The translations under genes and the position numbers were made by a program. Below are positions 1 through 9,685 of a stretch of 51,235 nt of DNA, piece after piece. Each line of letters starts with the position of its first letter. Within the stretch, counting starts at the first letter, position 1. Below the pieces are notes generated by a model, which saw nothing but the letters and a program-made list of their open reading frames with translations, did not search any database and was not told the DNA's origin. The stretch spans positions 1-51,235 of the forward strand of contig JABHVE010000059.1 in the NCBI GenBank assembly GCA_018658465.1. The letters are read 5' to 3'. This DNA is from Alphaproteobacteria bacterium (GTDB lineage: Bacteria; Pseudomonadota; Alphaproteobacteria; UBA2966; CAIVPW01).

Positions 1-139
1 AATGGTGATGCCGGGTGACAATGTAAGCATGGATGTTGAGCTAATCGTGCCCATCGCCATGGACGAAGGCCTGCGTTTCGCCATCCGCGAAGGCGGTCGA
101 ACCGTCGGCGCCGGCGTTGTCGCCAAGGTCGTGGAATAG
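1..139 (+). CDS. tuf: Elongation factor Tu, C-terminal end (partial)
   Basis: Only the last 45 codons are in the window (frame starting at base 2, TAG stop). The peptide contains [35 protein letters not shown] in its central part and ends GVVAKVVE, the classic end of EF-Tu domain III, which helps hold aminoacyl-tRNA on the factor. It sits 38 nt before rpsJ in the same direction, the usual alphaproteobacterial fusion of the str and S10 operons. Upstream sequence is missing, so which tuf copy this is cannot be told. Confidence 0.95.
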   Translation, partial: MVMPGDNVSMDVELIVPIAMDEGLRFAIREGGRTVGAGVVAKVVE

Positions 140-177
140 GGCCCTGGAATCGGCAGACGGATTAGAAGAGTAAAACA

Positions 178-486
178 ATGGACAGCCAAAACATCCGCAT
201 CTGCCTGAAGGCATTTGATCATCGCATTCTCGACCATTCGACGGCCGAGATCGTGACCACGGCAAAACGCACCGGGGCCGCAGTGCGCGGGCCTGTGCCT
301 TTGCCCACCAACATCGAAAAATTCACGGTGTTGCGGTCGCCGCATATCGACAAGAAATCGCGGGAGCAGTTCGAAATTCGGACCCACCGGCGGCTTCTGG
401 ACATCATTGACCCCACGCCGCAAACCGTTGACGCGCTGATGAAGCTCGATCTGGCGGCTGGCGTGGACGTGGAAATTAAACTTTAG
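178..486 (+). CDS. rpsJ: 30S ribosomal protein S10 (NusE)
   Basis: 102 aa, normal S10 length. It carries the [15 protein letters not shown] start and the [25 protein letters not shown] end of the family. S10 sits in the 30S head and, as NusE, joins the NusB antitermination complex. The ATG follows a purine-rich AGAAGAG about 7 nt upstream. It is the first ribosomal-protein gene of the S10 block and is followed 14 nt later by rplC. Confidence 0.98.
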   Translation: MDSQNIRICLKAFDHRILDHSTAEIVTTAKRTGAAVRGPVPLPTNIEKFTVLRSPHIDKKSREQFEIRTHRRLLDIIDPTPQTVDALMKLDLAAGVDVEIKL

Positions 487-500
487 ATCAGGGCTGACAC

Positions 501-1328
501 ATGCGTACCGGATTAATTGCCCGAAAAGTTGGCAGCTCTCGTGTCTTCACAGAAGACGGCGCACACGTGCCCGTCACTCTGTTGCACATTGATGGCTGCC
601 AAGTCGTGGCGCACAAGACCCGCGCCAATGACGGATATGACGCCTTGCAATTGGGCGCAGGCCAGGCGAAAGCTAGCCGCGTGACCAAGGCAATGCGCGG
701 TCACTTTGCTAAGGCCAAAGTTGAGCCCAAGCAAAAGCTGGCCGAATTCAGAATTTCCGACGACGCGTTTGTCGATGTGGGTGCTGAAATCACCGCTGCA
801 CATTTTGTTGCGGGGCAAAAGGTCGACGTGTCTGGTACATCCATCGGCAAGGGATTTGCCGGTGCCATGAAGCGCCATAACTTTGCCGGCCTGGAAGCCA
901 CCCACAGTGTCTCCATCTCCCATCGTTCCCATGGCTCCACAGGACAATGCCAATATCCCGGTCGGGTTTTCAAAGGCAAGAAAATGGCCGGGCACATGGG
1001 TGCGGAACGGGTGACCACCCAGAATGTTGAAATTGCGCTGACCGACGCCGACAAAGGCCTGATCGCGATCAAGGGATCGGTTCCCGGATCCGACGGCGGC
1101 TGGGTGCGGATTACTGACGCGGAAAAAATTGCGGCGCCCGACGATCTGCCGTTCCCCGCAGCCACGGCGTCCGACGCAGCGGAAAATGGCGCAGTCGAAG
1201 ATGCAGCGCCCGCCGATGACACAAATGACGATTCCAGCGCACCTGAAGAAAATACAGCGTCCGATGACGCCGGTGGAAAAGAAGAAAATACTGCGTCCGA
1301 TGACGCTGGTGATGGGGACGCCAAGTAA
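501..1328 (+). CDS. rplC: 50S ribosomal protein L3 with acidic C-terminal extension
   Basis: 275 aa, against about 205-230 for most bacterial L3. Residues 1 to about 211 are a standard L3 core (start [11 protein letters not shown], then [10 protein letters not shown] and [28 protein letters not shown]). The last 64 residues are a low-complexity acidic tail with about 20 Asp/Glu, including the repeated [11 protein letters not shown]3 binds 23S rRNA early in assembly near the peptidyl transferase centre. The tail cannot bind rRNA like the basic core, and its role is unknown. The reading frame stays open to a TAA 1 nt before the rplD ATG, so the tail is not a frameshift artefact. Confidence 0.97.
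   Translation: MRTGLIARKVGSSRVFTEDGAHVPVTLLHIDGCQVVAHKTRANDGYDALQLGAGQAKASRVTKAMRGHFAKAKVEPKQKLAEFRISDDAFVDVGAEITAAHFVAGQKVDVSGTSIGKGFAGAMKRHNFAGLEATHSVSISHRSHGSTGQCQYPGRVFKGKKMAGHMGAERVTTQNVEIALTDADKGLIAIKGSVPGSDGGWVRITDAEKIAAPDDLPFPAATASDAAENGAVEDAAPADDTNDDSSAPEENTASDDAGGKEENTASDDAGDGDAK
1245..1311 (+). repeat. 36-nt tandem repeat inside rplC tail
   Basis: GAAGAAAATACAGCGTCCGA followed by TGACGCCGGTG at 1245-1275 recurs at 1281-1311 with two silent differences. The period is 36 nt, or 12 codons. It encodes [12 protein letters not shown] and [12 protein letters not shown]. The multiple-of-three period keeps the frame, so unit number could change without disrupting L3. Confidence 0.85.
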
Positions 1329-1329
1329 A

Positions 1330-1950
1330 ATGAAAGCCAACGTCGTAACCCTTGAAAACAAAGCCGCTGGCTCCATTGAATTGGATGATGGTGTGTTTGG
1401 TTTGCCGTCGCGCCCTGATGTGCTGCATCAGGTGGTGCGTTGGCAACTTGCCAAGCGCCAGGCTGGCACCCACAAAACCAAGGGCGTTTCCGAAGTGCGT
1501 GGCACCACGGCCAAGCCATTCGCCCAAAAAGGCACGGGCCGCGCCCGCCGCGGCACCAACCGCGCTCCGCAAATGCGCGGTGGCGGCACCGTGTTTGGCC
1601 CGGTTGTGCGCAGCCACGGTCACAGCTTGAACAAAAAAGTCCGGGCATTGGGTCTGAAGACCGCATTGTCCGACAAGCAGCGCGAAGGCAAATTGGTGAT
1701 TGTCGATCAGGCCACCATGAAGGACGCCAAAACCGGCGGGCTTTCGGCGACCCTTAAAAAGCTGGGCCTGACTTCGGCCTTGGTCATCGATGGCACCACC
1801 ACCGACAATAATTTTCTCAGGGCCGCGGCCAACATTGCGGAGATCGATCTGCTCCCCGCTCAGGGCGCAAATGTTTACGACATCATGCGCCGCGATACCT
1901 TGGTTTTGACCAAAGCGGCGGTGGATCAGCTACAGGCACGGTTGTCATGA
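1330..1950 (+). CDS. rplD: 50S ribosomal protein L4
   Basis: 206 aa. The ORF track opens at 1129, but homology begins at [14 protein letters not shown], so ATG 1330 is chosen, one base after the rplC stop. An in-frame ATG at 1312 (MGTPSK) lies inside rplC and has no better ribosome site. The long basic loop [20 protein letters not shown], which reaches the exit tunnel, is intact. In enterobacteria L4 represses its own S10 operon; no such leader is visible here because tuf lies directly upstream. Confidence 0.96.
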   Translation: MKANVVTLENKAAGSIELDDGVFGLPSRPDVLHQVVRWQLAKRQAGTHKTKGVSEVRGTTAKPFAQKGTGRARRGTNRAPQMRGGGTVFGPVVRSHGHSLNKKVRALGLKTALSDKQREGKLVIVDQATMKDAKTGGLSATLKKLGLTSALVIDGTTTDNNFLRAAANIAEIDLLPAQGANVYDIMRRDTLVLTKAAVDQLQARLS

Positions 1951-2255
1951 AGACCGCAAAGATTACGAAAGAACGCATGTACCAGGTGATCGTTGCCCCC
2001 GTGGTGACGGAAAAATCCACCATGGGATCCGAACATAACCAGGTGACGTTCACCGTGCGGCGCGACGCCACAAAGAACGAAATCGGTGCCGCAGTCGAAG
2101 GCTTGTTTGACGTGAAGGTGACTAAAGTGAATACCCTGCGTAGGCCCGGCAAAGAAAAGATTTTTCGCGGTCACAAAGGCCGCAGAGCTGCCACCAAGAT
2201 GGCCATGGTGACCTTGGCCGAAGGCAACTCCATTGACGTGACGTCGGGGATTTAG
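1947..2255 (+). CDS. rplW: 50S ribosomal protein L23
   Basis: 102 aa, starting inside the rplD stop (ATGA overlap), so it is probably translationally coupled to L4. Family landmarks are [13 protein letters not shown] near the start and [31 protein letters not shown]23 lines the tunnel exit and docks trigger factor and SRP. The N-terminal [13 protein letters not shown] is slightly longer than in E. coli. Confidence 0.97.
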   Translation: MKTAKITKERMYQVIVAPVVTEKSTMGSEHNQVTFTVRRDATKNEIGAAVEGLFDVKVTKVNTLRRPGKEKIFRGHKGRRAATKMAMVTLAEGNSIDVTSGI

Positions 2256-2257
2256 TC

Positions 2258-3088
2258 ATGGCATTGAAGACATTCCGCCCAACTACTCCCAGCCAACGGG
2301 AATTGGTGCAGACCGACCGCAGCACCTTGCACAAAGGTGGTCCGGTTAAGGTGCTGACCAAGGGTCTGACCAAATCAGGCGGTCGCAACAACTTGGGCCG
2401 CGTCACCGCTCGACGTCGTGGTGGTGGGCACAAGCGCAGCTATCGGATCATAGACTTCAAGCGCAAGAAATTTGATATGCCGGCCACGGTGGAACGCCTG
2501 GAATACGACCCCAATCGTTCTGCCCATATTGCCCTGGTGAAATACGAAGATGGCGAACAGGCTTATATCTTGGCGCCTCAACGTGTGGGACCGGGCGATA
2601 CGGTGATCGCCGGTGACAAGGTGGATGTGCAGCCGGGCAACGCCATGCCCATGCGCAACATTCCCGTAGGCACGGTCATCCACAACATTGAAATGAAAGT
2701 GGGCAAGGGCGGCCAGATCGCGCGCTCTGCCGGAACCTATGCCCAGTTGGTGGGCAAAGACTCGGGCTATGCTCTGCTGAAATTGGGATCAGGCGAACAG
2801 CGCATGATCAGGGCCGAATGCATGGCCACGATCGGCGCGGTATCCAACCCCGATCAAAAGAACATCAACCTTGGCAAAGCAGGCCGCAATCGCTGGCTGG
2901 GCAAACGCCCGTCGGTGCGCGGTGTTGCCATGAACCCGGTGGACCATCCCCACGGCGGCGGCGAAGGCCGGACGTCTGGTGGTCGTCATCCGGCAACGCC
3001 TTGGGGTAAGCCCACAAAGGGCAAGCGTACTCGCAGCAACAAAAAGACCGACCGGCTGATCATGCGCCGGCGGCACAAAAAGAGGTAG
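2258..3088 (+). CDS. rplB: 50S ribosomal protein L2
   Basis: 276 aa, normal length. It contains the highly conserved [19 protein letters not shown] segment, including the His implicated in the peptidyl-transferase region, and ends in the basic [15 protein letters not shown]. It is needed for joining of 30S and 50S subunits. It starts 2 nt after rplW, behind GGGGATT. Confidence 0.98.
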   Translation: MALKTFRPTTPSQRELVQTDRSTLHKGGPVKVLTKGLTKSGGRNNLGRVTARRRGGGHKRSYRIIDFKRKKFDMPATVERLEYDPNRSAHIALVKYEDGEQAYILAPQRVGPGDTVIAGDKVDVQPGNAMPMRNIPVGTVIHNIEMKVGKGGQIARSAGTYAQLVGKDSGYALLKLGSGEQRMIRAECMATIGAVSNPDQKNINLGKAGRNRWLGKRPSVRGVAMNPVDHPHGGGEGRTSGGRHPATPWGKPTKGKRTRSNKKTDRLIMRRRHKKR

Positions 3089-3091
3089 GGC

Positions 3092-3370
3092 ATGTCCAGA
3101 TCTGTTTGGAAAGGCCCCTTCGTGGACGGCTATCTGCTGAAAAAAGCGGATGAGTCCCAGAAATCAGGCCGCAAAGAAGTCATCAAAATTTGGTCCCGGC
3201 GTTCGACCATTTTGCCGCAATTCGTGGGGCTGACCTTTGGTGTGTACAACGGTCGTAAATTTATTCCGGTGCTGGTGACCGAAAGCATGGTCGGGCACAA
3301 GTTCGGCGAATTTTCTCCCACCCGTACCTTCCTCGGCCACGCGGCTGATCGACGGGCGAAAAGGGCTTAA
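3092..3370 (+). CDS. rpsS: 30S ribosomal protein S19
   Basis: 92 aa, exact family length. Motifs are [36 protein letters not shown] and [26 protein letters not shown]. It forms a complex with S13 in the 30S head near the A-site tRNA. It starts 3 nt after the rplB stop. Confidence 0.98.
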   Translation: MSRSVWKGPFVDGYLLKKADESQKSGRKEVIKIWSRRSTILPQFVGLTFGVYNGRKFIPVLVTESMVGHKFGEFSPTRTFLGHAADRRAKRA

Positions 3371-3375
3371 GGGCG

Positions 3376-3756
3376 ATGGGCAAGACAGCAAATCCTCGGC
3401 GTGTGGCCGAAAACGAAGCATTGGCGGTGGCGCGACGCATTCGTGTTGGCGCGCAAAAGCTGAACTTGGTGGCGCAGTCCATTCGCGGCTTGGATGTGAA
3501 TGGGGCTTTGGCGACTTTGACGTTCTCGAAACGTCGGGTTTCCAATGACGTGAAAAAGGTTCTTCAGTCGGCGATTGCCAATGCCGAAAACAATCATCAA
3601 TTGGATGTGGATCGCTTGTATGTGGCCGAGGCCAGCGTTGGCCGGTCCATGGTGCTGCGCCGTTTCCGGGCACGGGCTCGTGGGCGCGGGGCATCGATCC
3701 AGAAACCGTTTAGCCGTTTGCGCATCGTTGTGCGCGAACGCGCGGAAGCGGAATAG
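3376..3756 (+). CDS. rplV: 50S ribosomal protein L22
   Basis: 126 aa. Contains [50 protein letters not shown] and the tunnel hairpin ending [26 protein letters not shown]. Its beta-hairpin lines the exit tunnel, where macrolides and arrest peptides act. It lies 5 nt after rpsS with an AAGGGCG ribosome site overlapping the rpsS end. Confidence 0.97.
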   Translation: MGKTANPRRVAENEALAVARRIRVGAQKLNLVAQSIRGLDVNGALATLTFSKRRVSNDVKKVLQSAIANAENNHQLDVDRLYVAEASVGRSMVLRRFRARARGRGASIQKPFSRLRIVVRERAEAE

Positions 3757-3768
3757 GGGAATACTGGG

Positions 3769-4449
3769 ATGGGTCAAAAAGTAAATCCGATTGGACTGCG
3801 CGTTGGCGTAAACCGTACGTGGGATTCACGTTGGTACGCGGACGGAGCGGAATATTCCAAAATCCTGCACGAAGATTTGGGGATCCGCACGTATTTGGAA
3901 AAAGAATTGGAACAAGCGGGTGTCAGCAAGATCGTGATCGAACGGCCAGCTAAAAAGGCCCGGATCACTATTCACACGGCACGTCCGGGTGTGGTCATTG
4001 GCAAGAAAGGCGCAGACATCGAACGCCTGCGTACTGAATTGTCCAAACGCACCGGCGGCGAAGTGCATTTGAACATCGTCGAAATTCGCAAACCCGAAAT
4101 TGATGCCAAACTGGTGGCCGAAAACATCGCCCAGCAGTTGGTTCGCCGGGTGGCGTTCCGTCGGGCCATGAAGCGGTCGGTTCAGTCGGCCATGCGTTTG
4201 GGCGCGGAAGGCATTCGTATTAGCTGCAGCGGTCGTTTGGGCGGCGCGGAAATCGCCCGCACCGAATGGTACCGGGAGGGGCGCGTTCCCTTGCATACTC
4301 TGCGCGCGGATATTGATTACGGGACTGCCCGGGCCGATACGGCCTATGGCACATGCGGCGTAAAGGTTTGGGTTTTCCGTGGAGAGATCATGGCGCACGA
4401 TCCCATGGCTCAGGACAATCGCCGCGCCGAGCAACAGGTTCAGCGCTAG
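3769..4449 (+). CDS. rpsC: 30S ribosomal protein S3
   Basis: 226 aa. Begins [20 protein letters not shown]. The KH domain shows its GXXG loop in [15 protein letters not shown] (about residue 80). The C-terminal domain has the [29 protein letters not shown] signature. S3 forms part of the mRNA entry channel of the 30S subunit. Spacing to rplV is 12 nt. Confidence 0.98.
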   Translation: MGQKVNPIGLRVGVNRTWDSRWYADGAEYSKILHEDLGIRTYLEKELEQAGVSKIVIERPAKKARITIHTARPGVVIGKKGADIERLRTELSKRTGGEVHLNIVEIRKPEIDAKLVAENIAQQLVRRVAFRRAMKRSVQSAMRLGAEGIRISCSGRLGGAEIARTEWYREGRVPLHTLRADIDYGTARADTAYGTCGVKVWVFRGEIMAHDPMAQDNRRAEQQVQR

Positions 4450-4461
4450 AGGTCGCCGAGA

Positions 4462-4878
4462 ATGCTACAGCCAAAACGCACAAAGTATCGCAAGGCCCAC
4501 AAAGGCCGGATTCATGGAGTCGCCAAAGGCGGCTACCGTTTGAATTTCGGATCCTATGGCCTGAAAGCAACAACAGCTGGCCGGGTCACAGCGCGCCAGA
4601 TCGAAGCCTGCCGTCGTGCCATTACCCGGCACATCAAACGGTCCGGGCGCATGTGGATCAGAATTTTTCCCGACGTGCCGGTCAGCGCCAAGCCGACCGA
4701 AGTGCGGATGGGTAAGGGTAAGGGCACACCGGAATATTGGATGTGCCGGGTAAAACCTGGCCGGGTGATGTTTGAATTGGACGGTGTGCCGTCTGACCTG
4801 GCCGAAGAAGCATTTGCCAGAGGCGCCGCAAAGTTGCCGATCCAGACCACTGTGGTCGCGCGCGCGGGCTCGGTTTAG
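4462..4878 (+). CDS. rplP: 50S ribosomal protein L16
   Basis: 138 aa. Contains [54 protein letters not shown] and [12 protein letters not shown], all diagnostic of L16. It supports the A-site and P-site tRNA elbows near the 5S rRNA. Length is normal. Confidence 0.98.
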   Translation: MLQPKRTKYRKAHKGRIHGVAKGGYRLNFGSYGLKATTAGRVTARQIEACRRAITRHIKRSGRMWIRIFPDVPVSAKPTEVRMGKGKGTPEYWMCRVKPGRVMFELDGVPSDLAEEAFARGAAKLPIQTTVVARAGSV

Positions 4879-4902
4879 GCAGAGGGACGAAAAGAAAAGA
4901 CG

Positions 4903-5109
4903 ATGAAAGCCGAGGATCTAAAGGGCAAGACGCCCGACGAAATGACGGGGGAGCTCCTGCAATTGCGCAAGGAAGCTTTCAATCTGCGGTTCCAGGCGGC
5001 CTCGGGCCAATTGGAAAACACAGCCAGAATCCGCCAGGTGCGCCGGGATATCGCCCGCATCAAAACGGTCCAAGGCAAAGCCACGGCAGACGCCGCGGCG
5101 AAGAAGTAG
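4903..5109 (+). CDS. rpmC: 50S ribosomal protein L29
   Basis: 68 aa, mostly helical, with the family pattern [40 protein letters not shown]29 sits beside L23 at the tunnel exit. It follows rplP by 24 nt, with GAGGGACGAAAAGAAAAG in the gap. Confidence 0.96.
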   Translation: MKAEDLKGKTPDEMTGELLQLRKEAFNLRFQAASGQLENTARIRQVRRDIARIKTVQGKATADAAAKK

Positions 5110-5119
5110 GAGAGACGAT

Positions 5120-5356
5120 TTGACTGGGCGGGTAATGCAAGGATTTGTGGTCAGTGATCGACCGAACAAGACTGTGGTGGTCGAAGTGGAGCGTCGTGTG
5201 CAGCATCCGCTGTACAAAAAGTATATTCGCCGCAGCAAAAAGTTTCACGCCCACGATGCAGCGAACGAATACAAGGTTGGCGACAAGGTGCGCATTCGTG
5301 AATGCAAGCCGATTTCGAAATTGAAGACTTGGGAAGTAATCGCCCGGGCCGAATAG
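5120..5356 (+). CDS. rpsQ: 30S ribosomal protein S17
   Basis: 78 aa from a TTG start at 5120, chosen because GGAGAG lies 6 nt upstream and the residues [33 protein letters not shown] fit the family from there. An ATG at 5135 would cut off five residues. The motif [35 protein letters not shown] is typical. It is a primary 16S rRNA-binding protein of the 30S body. Confidence 0.95.
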   Translation: MTGRVMQGFVVSDRPNKTVVVEVERRVQHPLYKKYIRRSKKFHAHDAANEYKVGDKVRIRECKPISKLKTWEVIARAE

Positions 5357-5376
5357 GCGGAGCGAAGGTAGAAGCG

Positions 5377-5745
5377 ATGATTCATCCAGAGACAAATCTA
5401 GAAGTTGCCGATAATTCGGGCGCGCGCCGGGTGCAATGCATCAAGGTGCTGGGCGGCTCAAAACGGAAAACCGCATCTGTGGGCGACACCATTGTCGTTT
5501 CCGTCAAAGAGGCAATTCCCCGGGGCAAGGTCAAAAAAGGTGAAGTGGTGCGCGCTGTGATCGTGCGCACGGCCAAAGAGGTGCGCCGGGCCGACGGCAG
5601 CGCCATTCGGTTTGATCGCAATGCCGCGGTGTTGATTACCCCAACAGGTGAGCCGATTGGCACACGTATTTTTGGCCCGGTGACCCGTGAATTGCGTGCA
5701 AAGCAGCACATGAAGATTGTTTCCTTGGCGCCCGAAGTCCTGTAA
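5377..5745 (+). CDS. rplN: 50S ribosomal protein L14
   Basis: 122 aa, the invariant L14 length, from ATG 5377. The longer ORF-track start at 5302 lies in rpsQ and is discarded. Begins [27 protein letters not shown], contains [26 protein letters not shown], and ends [16 protein letters not shown]. It bridges to the 30S subunit and is the docking site for RsfS-type factors. Confidence 0.98.
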   Translation: MIHPETNLEVADNSGARRVQCIKVLGGSKRKTASVGDTIVVSVKEAIPRGKVKKGEVVRAVIVRTAKEVRRADGSAIRFDRNAAVLITPTGEPIGTRIFGPVTRELRAKQHMKIVSLAPEVL

Positions 5746-5758
5746 CTGGTTGATTTTG

Positions 5759-6094
5759 ATGACAAATTCTAAAACCCCAAAAGTCCGGATCAAAAAAGGC
5801 GATACCGTCTTGGTAATTTCCGGTCGTGAAAAGGGCAAGCAAGGCACCGTAATAAAAGTGCTGCGTCGGGAATCCCGCGTGTTGGTCCAAGGCGTCAACA
5901 TGGTCAAACGCCACACCCGCCCGTCCCAAGTTTCCGCCGGCGGCGTCCTTGAAAAGGAAGCCCCCGTCCATATTTCCAACGTCGCATTTGTCGACCCGAA
6001 GGAAGGTGGCCCCACCAAGCTTGGCGTCAAAATCCTGAAGGATGGTCGCAAAGTGCGCGTCGCCAAGCGTTCCGGCGAAGTGGTGGATGCATAA
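5759..6094 (+). CDS. rplX: 50S ribosomal protein L24
   Basis: 111 aa from ATG 5759 ([34 protein letters not shown]). The ORF-track start at 5717 lies in rplN. In-frame TTG codons at 5750 and 5756 are possible alternatives because the region before the ATG has no clear Shine-Dalgarno. The KOW segment and [10 protein letters not shown] and [12 protein letters not shown]-like patterns identify L24, one of the two assembly initiators of the 50S subunit. Confidence 0.95.
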   Translation: MTNSKTPKVRIKKGDTVLVISGREKGKQGTVIKVLRRESRVLVQGVNMVKRHTRPSQVSAGGVLEKEAPVHISNVAFVDPKEGGPTKLGVKILKDGRKVRVAKRSGEVVDA

Positions 6095-6095
6095 A

Positions 6096-6638
6096 ATGAC
6101 CCCTCGCTTTTTGACTCTCTATGACGCTGAAATTGCGCCGAAGCTGCGGACAAGCTTTGGTCATTCCAATCCCATGGCCGTTGCCCGGCTGGACAAAGTG
6201 ATTTTGAACATGGGCGTTGGCGACGCCGTCAATGATCGCAAGCACATCGAAGGTGCAGTGAATGATCTCACCGCCATTTCCGGGCAAAAGCCAGTGGTGG
6301 TAAAGGCCCGCAAATCCATCGCCGCATTCAAATTGCGCGAAGGGATGGCGATCGGTGTGAAAGTCACATTACGCCGCACCCGCATGTACGAATTTTTGGA
6401 TCGCTTGATCACCATCGCGCTGCCCCGGGTTCGGGATTTTCGCGGGGTCTCTCGGGCCAGCTTCGATGGCCGTGGCAATTACGCCATGGGCCTGAAGGAA
6501 CAATTGGTGTTCCCGGAAGTTGATTACGACAAAGTGGATACCGTTCGCGGATTCGATATCGCGATCGTCACCACTGCGGACAACGACGACGAAGCCCGGG
6601 AGCTTTTGGCCGGGTTCGGAATGCCGTTTCAAAGCTAG
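6096..6638 (+). CDS. rplE: 50S ribosomal protein L5
   Basis: 180 aa from ATG 6096. An in-frame ATG at 6087 overlaps the rplX end and would add MHK; either is possible. Landmarks are [46 protein letters not shown] and [33 protein letters not shown]. It binds 5S rRNA with L18 and contacts P-site tRNA. Confidence 0.96.
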   Translation: MTPRFLTLYDAEIAPKLRTSFGHSNPMAVARLDKVILNMGVGDAVNDRKHIEGAVNDLTAISGQKPVVVKARKSIAAFKLREGMAIGVKVTLRRTRMYEFLDRLITIALPRVRDFRGVSRASFDGRGNYAMGLKEQLVFPEVDYDKVDTVRGFDIAIVTTADNDDEARELLAGFGMPFQS

Positions 6639-6652
6639 GAAGAGTCAAAGAT

Positions 6653-6958
6653 ATGGCGAAAAAAAGTTCCATCGAGAAAAACAACCGGCGTCGTCGGATG
6701 GTTGCGGCCTATGCCGATCGACGGGCAAAGTTGAAGGCGTTGGCGCGAGATAAAAGCCAACCGCAAGAAATCCGCTTCGAAGCGCGATTGAAACTTGCTC
6801 AGTTGCCTCGCAATTCGTCCGCCACGCGTGTTCGCAACCGCTGCGAACTTTCCGGGCGTCCGCGTGCGTACTATCGGAACTTTAGAATGTCGCGCATTGC
6901 TTTGCGCGAACTGGCCTCTCGGGGACAAATCCCCGGCATGGTCAAGTCAAGTTGGTAA
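6653..6958 (+). CDS. rpsN: 30S ribosomal protein S14 (zinc-free type)
   Basis: 101 aa, the long form without the CXXC pairs of the short zinc-binding paralogue. Begins [14 protein letters not shown] and ends [41 protein letters not shown]. It works in the 30S head beside S10 and S3. Ribosome site AGGAAG lies 12 nt before ATG. Confidence 0.97.
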   Translation: MAKKSSIEKNNRRRRMVAAYADRRAKLKALARDKSQPQEIRFEARLKLAQLPRNSSATRVRNRCELSGRPRAYYRNFRMSRIALRELASRGQIPGMVKSSW

Positions 6959-6986
6959 CCCGGAATATGGGAAAGGAGATGCCTTC

Positions 6987-7385
6987 ATGTCGATGACCGA
7001 TCCCATCGGGGATATGCTAACGCGTATTCGTAACGGCCAGCGCGTTCGCGCCGGATCCGTGGTCAGCCCGTTGTCCAAATTCCGCATCAACGTTCTCGAT
7101 GTGCTGGAAAAAGAAGGCTACATCCGTGGCTATGGCCGCGAAGATGCTGACGATGGCAAAGAACAATTGCGTATCGAGCTGAAATATCACGAAGGTGAGC
7201 CGGTCATTCGCACCATCGCGCGGGTATCCACCCCTGGGCGCCGGGTCTATTCGGGAATTGCTGACCTGGCCGACGTTTGCAACGGCTTGGGTATTGCGAT
7301 CATTTCCACGCCGCGAGGTGTGATGTCTGATTCACAGGCCCGCGCTGCCAATGTTGGCGGCGAAGTTCTGTGTAACGTGATTTAG
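6987..7385 (+). CDS. rpsH: 30S ribosomal protein S8
   Basis: 132 aa from ATG 6987, behind a strong GGAAAGGAG site. The ORF-track start at 6795 is inside rpsN. Motifs are [40 protein letters not shown] and [25 protein letters not shown]. It binds the 16S central domain. In enterobacteria S8 represses the spc operon; whether it does so here is unknown. Confidence 0.97.
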   Translation: MSMTDPIGDMLTRIRNGQRVRAGSVVSPLSKFRINVLDVLEKEGYIRGYGREDADDGKEQLRIELKYHEGEPVIRTIARVSTPGRRVYSGIADLADVCNGLGIAIISTPRGVMSDSQARAANVGGEVLCNVI

Positions 7386-7394
7386 GGAACCACC

Positions 7395-7928
7395 ATGTCT
7401 CGCATCGGTCTTAAACCAATCCCTGTGCCTGATGGCGTCACGGTGGAAATTTCCGGCAAGGATGTTTCGGCCAAGGGAAAAATCGGCACCCTCAGCTTGA
7501 CGTTGGTCGAAGAAGTTTCGGCGGCCCAGGCGGACGGCAAAGTCGTGGTGACTCCCCAAGACGATACGGTACGCGCACGCTCCATGTGGGGCATGCAGCG
7601 GACCATGATCAACAACATGATTACTGGCGTGTCGGCAGGATTCGAGAAAAACCTGGAAATCCAAGGCGTTGGTTACCGCGCCGCGGTGAAGGGCAAAAAC
7701 TTGCAGCTTCAGTTGGGGTTCAGCCACGATGTTTTGTACCCGATCCCTGAAGGCATCAAGATCACCTGCGAAAAGCCGACCATGGTCAAGATTTTCGGGG
7801 CAAACCGTCAGCAAGTTGGTCAAATCGCCGCTGAAATTCGCGCTTATCGCCCGCCGGAGCCGTACAAGGGCAAGGGCGTGCGCTATTTGAACGAGCAAGT
7901 ATTCCGCAAGGAAGGCAAAAAGAAGTAG
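7395..7928 (+). CDS. rplF: 50S ribosomal protein L6
   Basis: 177 aa, normal length, with two copies of the L6 fold. Begins [24 protein letters not shown] and has the C-terminal signature [24 protein letters not shown]. It lies near the sarcin-ricin loop and contacts translational GTPases. Spacing to rpsH is 9 nt. Confidence 0.98.
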   Translation: MSRIGLKPIPVPDGVTVEISGKDVSAKGKIGTLSLTLVEEVSAAQADGKVVVTPQDDTVRARSMWGMQRTMINNMITGVSAGFEKNLEIQGVGYRAAVKGKNLQLQLGFSHDVLYPIPEGIKITCEKPTMVKIFGANRQQVGQIAAEIRAYRPPEPYKGKGVRYLNEQVFRKEGKKK

Positions 7929-7938
7929 GTCAAGAAAC

Positions 7939-8301
7939 ATGGATGCCCGTACCCAAAGATTTCAGCGTCGTCGCGATCGTGTGCGCTACAAGGTCCGTGA
8001 ACATGGCCGCGGTCGTCCGCGCCTTTCGGTCCACCGCACAAACGAACACATTTATGCCCAGATCATCGACGATGGTAAGGGCGAAACGGTGGCGTCCGCG
8101 TCGACCTTGGAAGTCGATATGCGCAAGGCCTTAAAGACCGGCGCCGATAAAGACGCTGCCACCAAAATTGGCGCACTGATTGCCGAACGGGCGAAGGCCA
8201 AAGGCATCACCGAGGTCGTGTTTGATCGCGGCGGGTTCATTTTCCATGGCCGAGTAAAGGCTTTGGCGGATGCCGCGCGCGAAGCCGGCCTTAAATTTTA
8301 G
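7939..8301 (+). CDS. rplR: 50S ribosomal protein L18
   Basis: 120 aa. Has the basic 5S-rRNA-binding N-terminus ([39 protein letters not shown]) and the C-terminal GIAEV-like [33 protein letters not shown]. Translation probably starts at ATG 7939, behind AGGTCAAG. Confidence 0.97.
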   Translation: MDARTQRFQRRRDRVRYKVREHGRGRPRLSVHRTNEHIYAQIIDDGKGETVASASTLEVDMRKALKTGADKDAATKIGALIAERAKAKGITEVVFDRGGFIFHGRVKALADAAREAGLKF

Positions 8302-8328
8302 ATTTAGAGACAGGAACAGGACAGCACC

Positions 8329-8904
8329 ATGGCCAGAGGCAATTCCTTTAACCGGCAAGAAAGCGACATCGTCGACAAGCTCGTCGCGGTGAATCGCGTC
8401 GCCAAAGTGGTCAAGGGCGGACGCCGGTTCGGGTTTGCAGCGTTGGTTGTGGCCGGTGACGGCAACGGTCGCGTGGGCCAAGGCCATGGCAAAGCCCGCG
8501 AAGTTCCCGAAGCAATCCGCAAGGCAACCGAAGCGGCCAAACGCAACATGATCCGCGTGCCGCTGCGCGATGGGCGGACCCTACATCACGACTCCGAAGA
8601 GCGTTATGGCGCCGGATTTGTGGTGTTGCGTTCTGCCCCTCCGGGCACCGGGATTATTGCTGGTGGGCCGATGCGCGCAGTGTTTGAAACGTTAGGTGTC
8701 CAAGACGTGGTTGCAAAATCACTCGGGACTTCCAATCCTTATAATATGGTCAAAGCAACCTTTGCCGCCTTGGAACAGGCCATGTCACCGAAATCGGTGG
8801 CTGCACGTCGCGGCAAGACGGTGGCCGAGGTATTGGGTGGCGGACGACGCAAATCCCAAAAATCGGCAAAAACCGCCGAACAGGGGGAGGCCGTCACCGA
8901 ATAG
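8329..8904 (+). CDS. rpsE: 30S ribosomal protein S5
   Basis: 191 aa. The N-terminal double-stranded-RNA-binding fold has [45 protein letters not shown], and the C-terminal domain has [37 protein letters not shown]. It helps control decoding accuracy and mRNA unwinding. The last about 30 residues ([19 protein letters not shown]) are a variable tail. Confidence 0.98.
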   Translation: MARGNSFNRQESDIVDKLVAVNRVAKVVKGGRRFGFAALVVAGDGNGRVGQGHGKAREVPEAIRKATEAAKRNMIRVPLRDGRTLHHDSEERYGAGFVVLRSAPPGTGIIAGGPMRAVFETLGVQDVVAKSLGTSNPYNMVKATFAALEQAMSPKSVAARRGKTVAEVLGGGRRKSQKSAKTAEQGEAVTE

Positions 8905-8919
8905 GTGGCGGATTGAATT

Positions 8920-9108
8920 GTGGCAAAAGGCAAAATTAAAGTGACCCAAACGGGTAGCCCCATTGGTCGGCCCAACGACCAACGCCAAACATTGATTGGC
9001 TTGGGACTGAACAAGATGCACCGGACGCGGGAATTGGAAGACACTCCAGCCGTGCGCGGTATGGCGGCCAAGGTAAAGCACCTGGTCCGCGTCGAAGAAA
9101 CCAAGTAG
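8920..9108 (+). CDS. rpmD: 50S ribosomal protein L30
   Basis: 62 aa from a GTG start at 8920 ([48 protein letters not shown]). No in-frame ATG precedes the conserved KVTQ segment, so GTG is well supported, although no strong Shine-Dalgarno is seen. Length is normal for the short bacterial L30. Confidence 0.95.
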   Translation: MAKGKIKVTQTGSPIGRPNDQRQTLIGLGLNKMHRTRELEDTPAVRGMAAKVKHLVRVEETK

Positions 9109-9133
9109 CAAGAGTTGAGCGGGTCATCAGGAC

Positions 9134-9682
9134 ATGAAACTTAATCAAATTGCCACGAAGAATGGCGCGACCACGGCACGGCGCCGGGTTGGCCGAGGCC
9201 CCGGATCGGGTCTTGGCAAAACCAGCGGCCACGGTCAAAAGGGTCAGAAATCCCGGACCGGCGTTGCCATCGGTTCCTTCGAAGGCGGCCAAATGCCGAT
9301 CTACATGCGCCTGCCAAAGCGCGGGTTCAACAACGTTTCCTCCAAACGGTTTCAGGTGGTGAACCTGGGTCGTTTGCAACAGGCTGTGGACGCTGGGAAG
9401 CTTGACGCGAAGGCGACGGTTGATGCCGCCGCGTTGCAGGCAGCTGGCGTCATCCGACGGCCCCGGGACGGGGTTCGTATCCTCGCCAAGGGTGACCTGA
9501 AAGCCAAGCTGACCCTGGATGTTGCCGGTGCGTCAGCGGCCGCGACTGCGGCCATCGAAGCAGCGGGTGGCTCCATAACCGTGCTTCCGCCCAAGGTTAA
9601 GACGGAGAAAAAGGGCCGGACCAAGGCATCTCGAGCCAAGGCCAAGGGTGCCGCGGCACCAAGCGAGCCTGCAAAGGAATAA
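9134..9682 (+). CDS. rplO: 50S ribosomal protein L15 with Ala/Lys-rich tail
   Basis: 182 aa, against the usual 145-160. The core has [43 protein letters not shown] and the C-terminal [23 protein letters not shown]. The extra about 35 residues ([29 protein letters not shown]) are basic, Ala-rich and low complexity. L15 is a late assembly protein near 5S rRNA. It ends 3 nt before secY. Confidence 0.97.
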   Translation: MKLNQIATKNGATTARRRVGRGPGSGLGKTSGHGQKGQKSRTGVAIGSFEGGQMPIYMRLPKRGFNNVSSKRFQVVNLGRLQQAVDAGKLDAKATVDAAALQAAGVIRRPRDGVRILAKGDLKAKLTLDVAGASAAATAAIEAAGGSITVLPPKVKTEKKGRTKASRAKAKGAAAPSEPAKE

Positions 9683-9685
9683 GTC

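Noticed and set aside
701-1666. 321-aa antisense ORF across rplC/rplD, and its neighbours at 513-1376 and 1111-1623
   Set aside because: They are opposite to well-conserved ribosomal protein genes, have no recognisable domain and unnatural Cys/His/Arg content.
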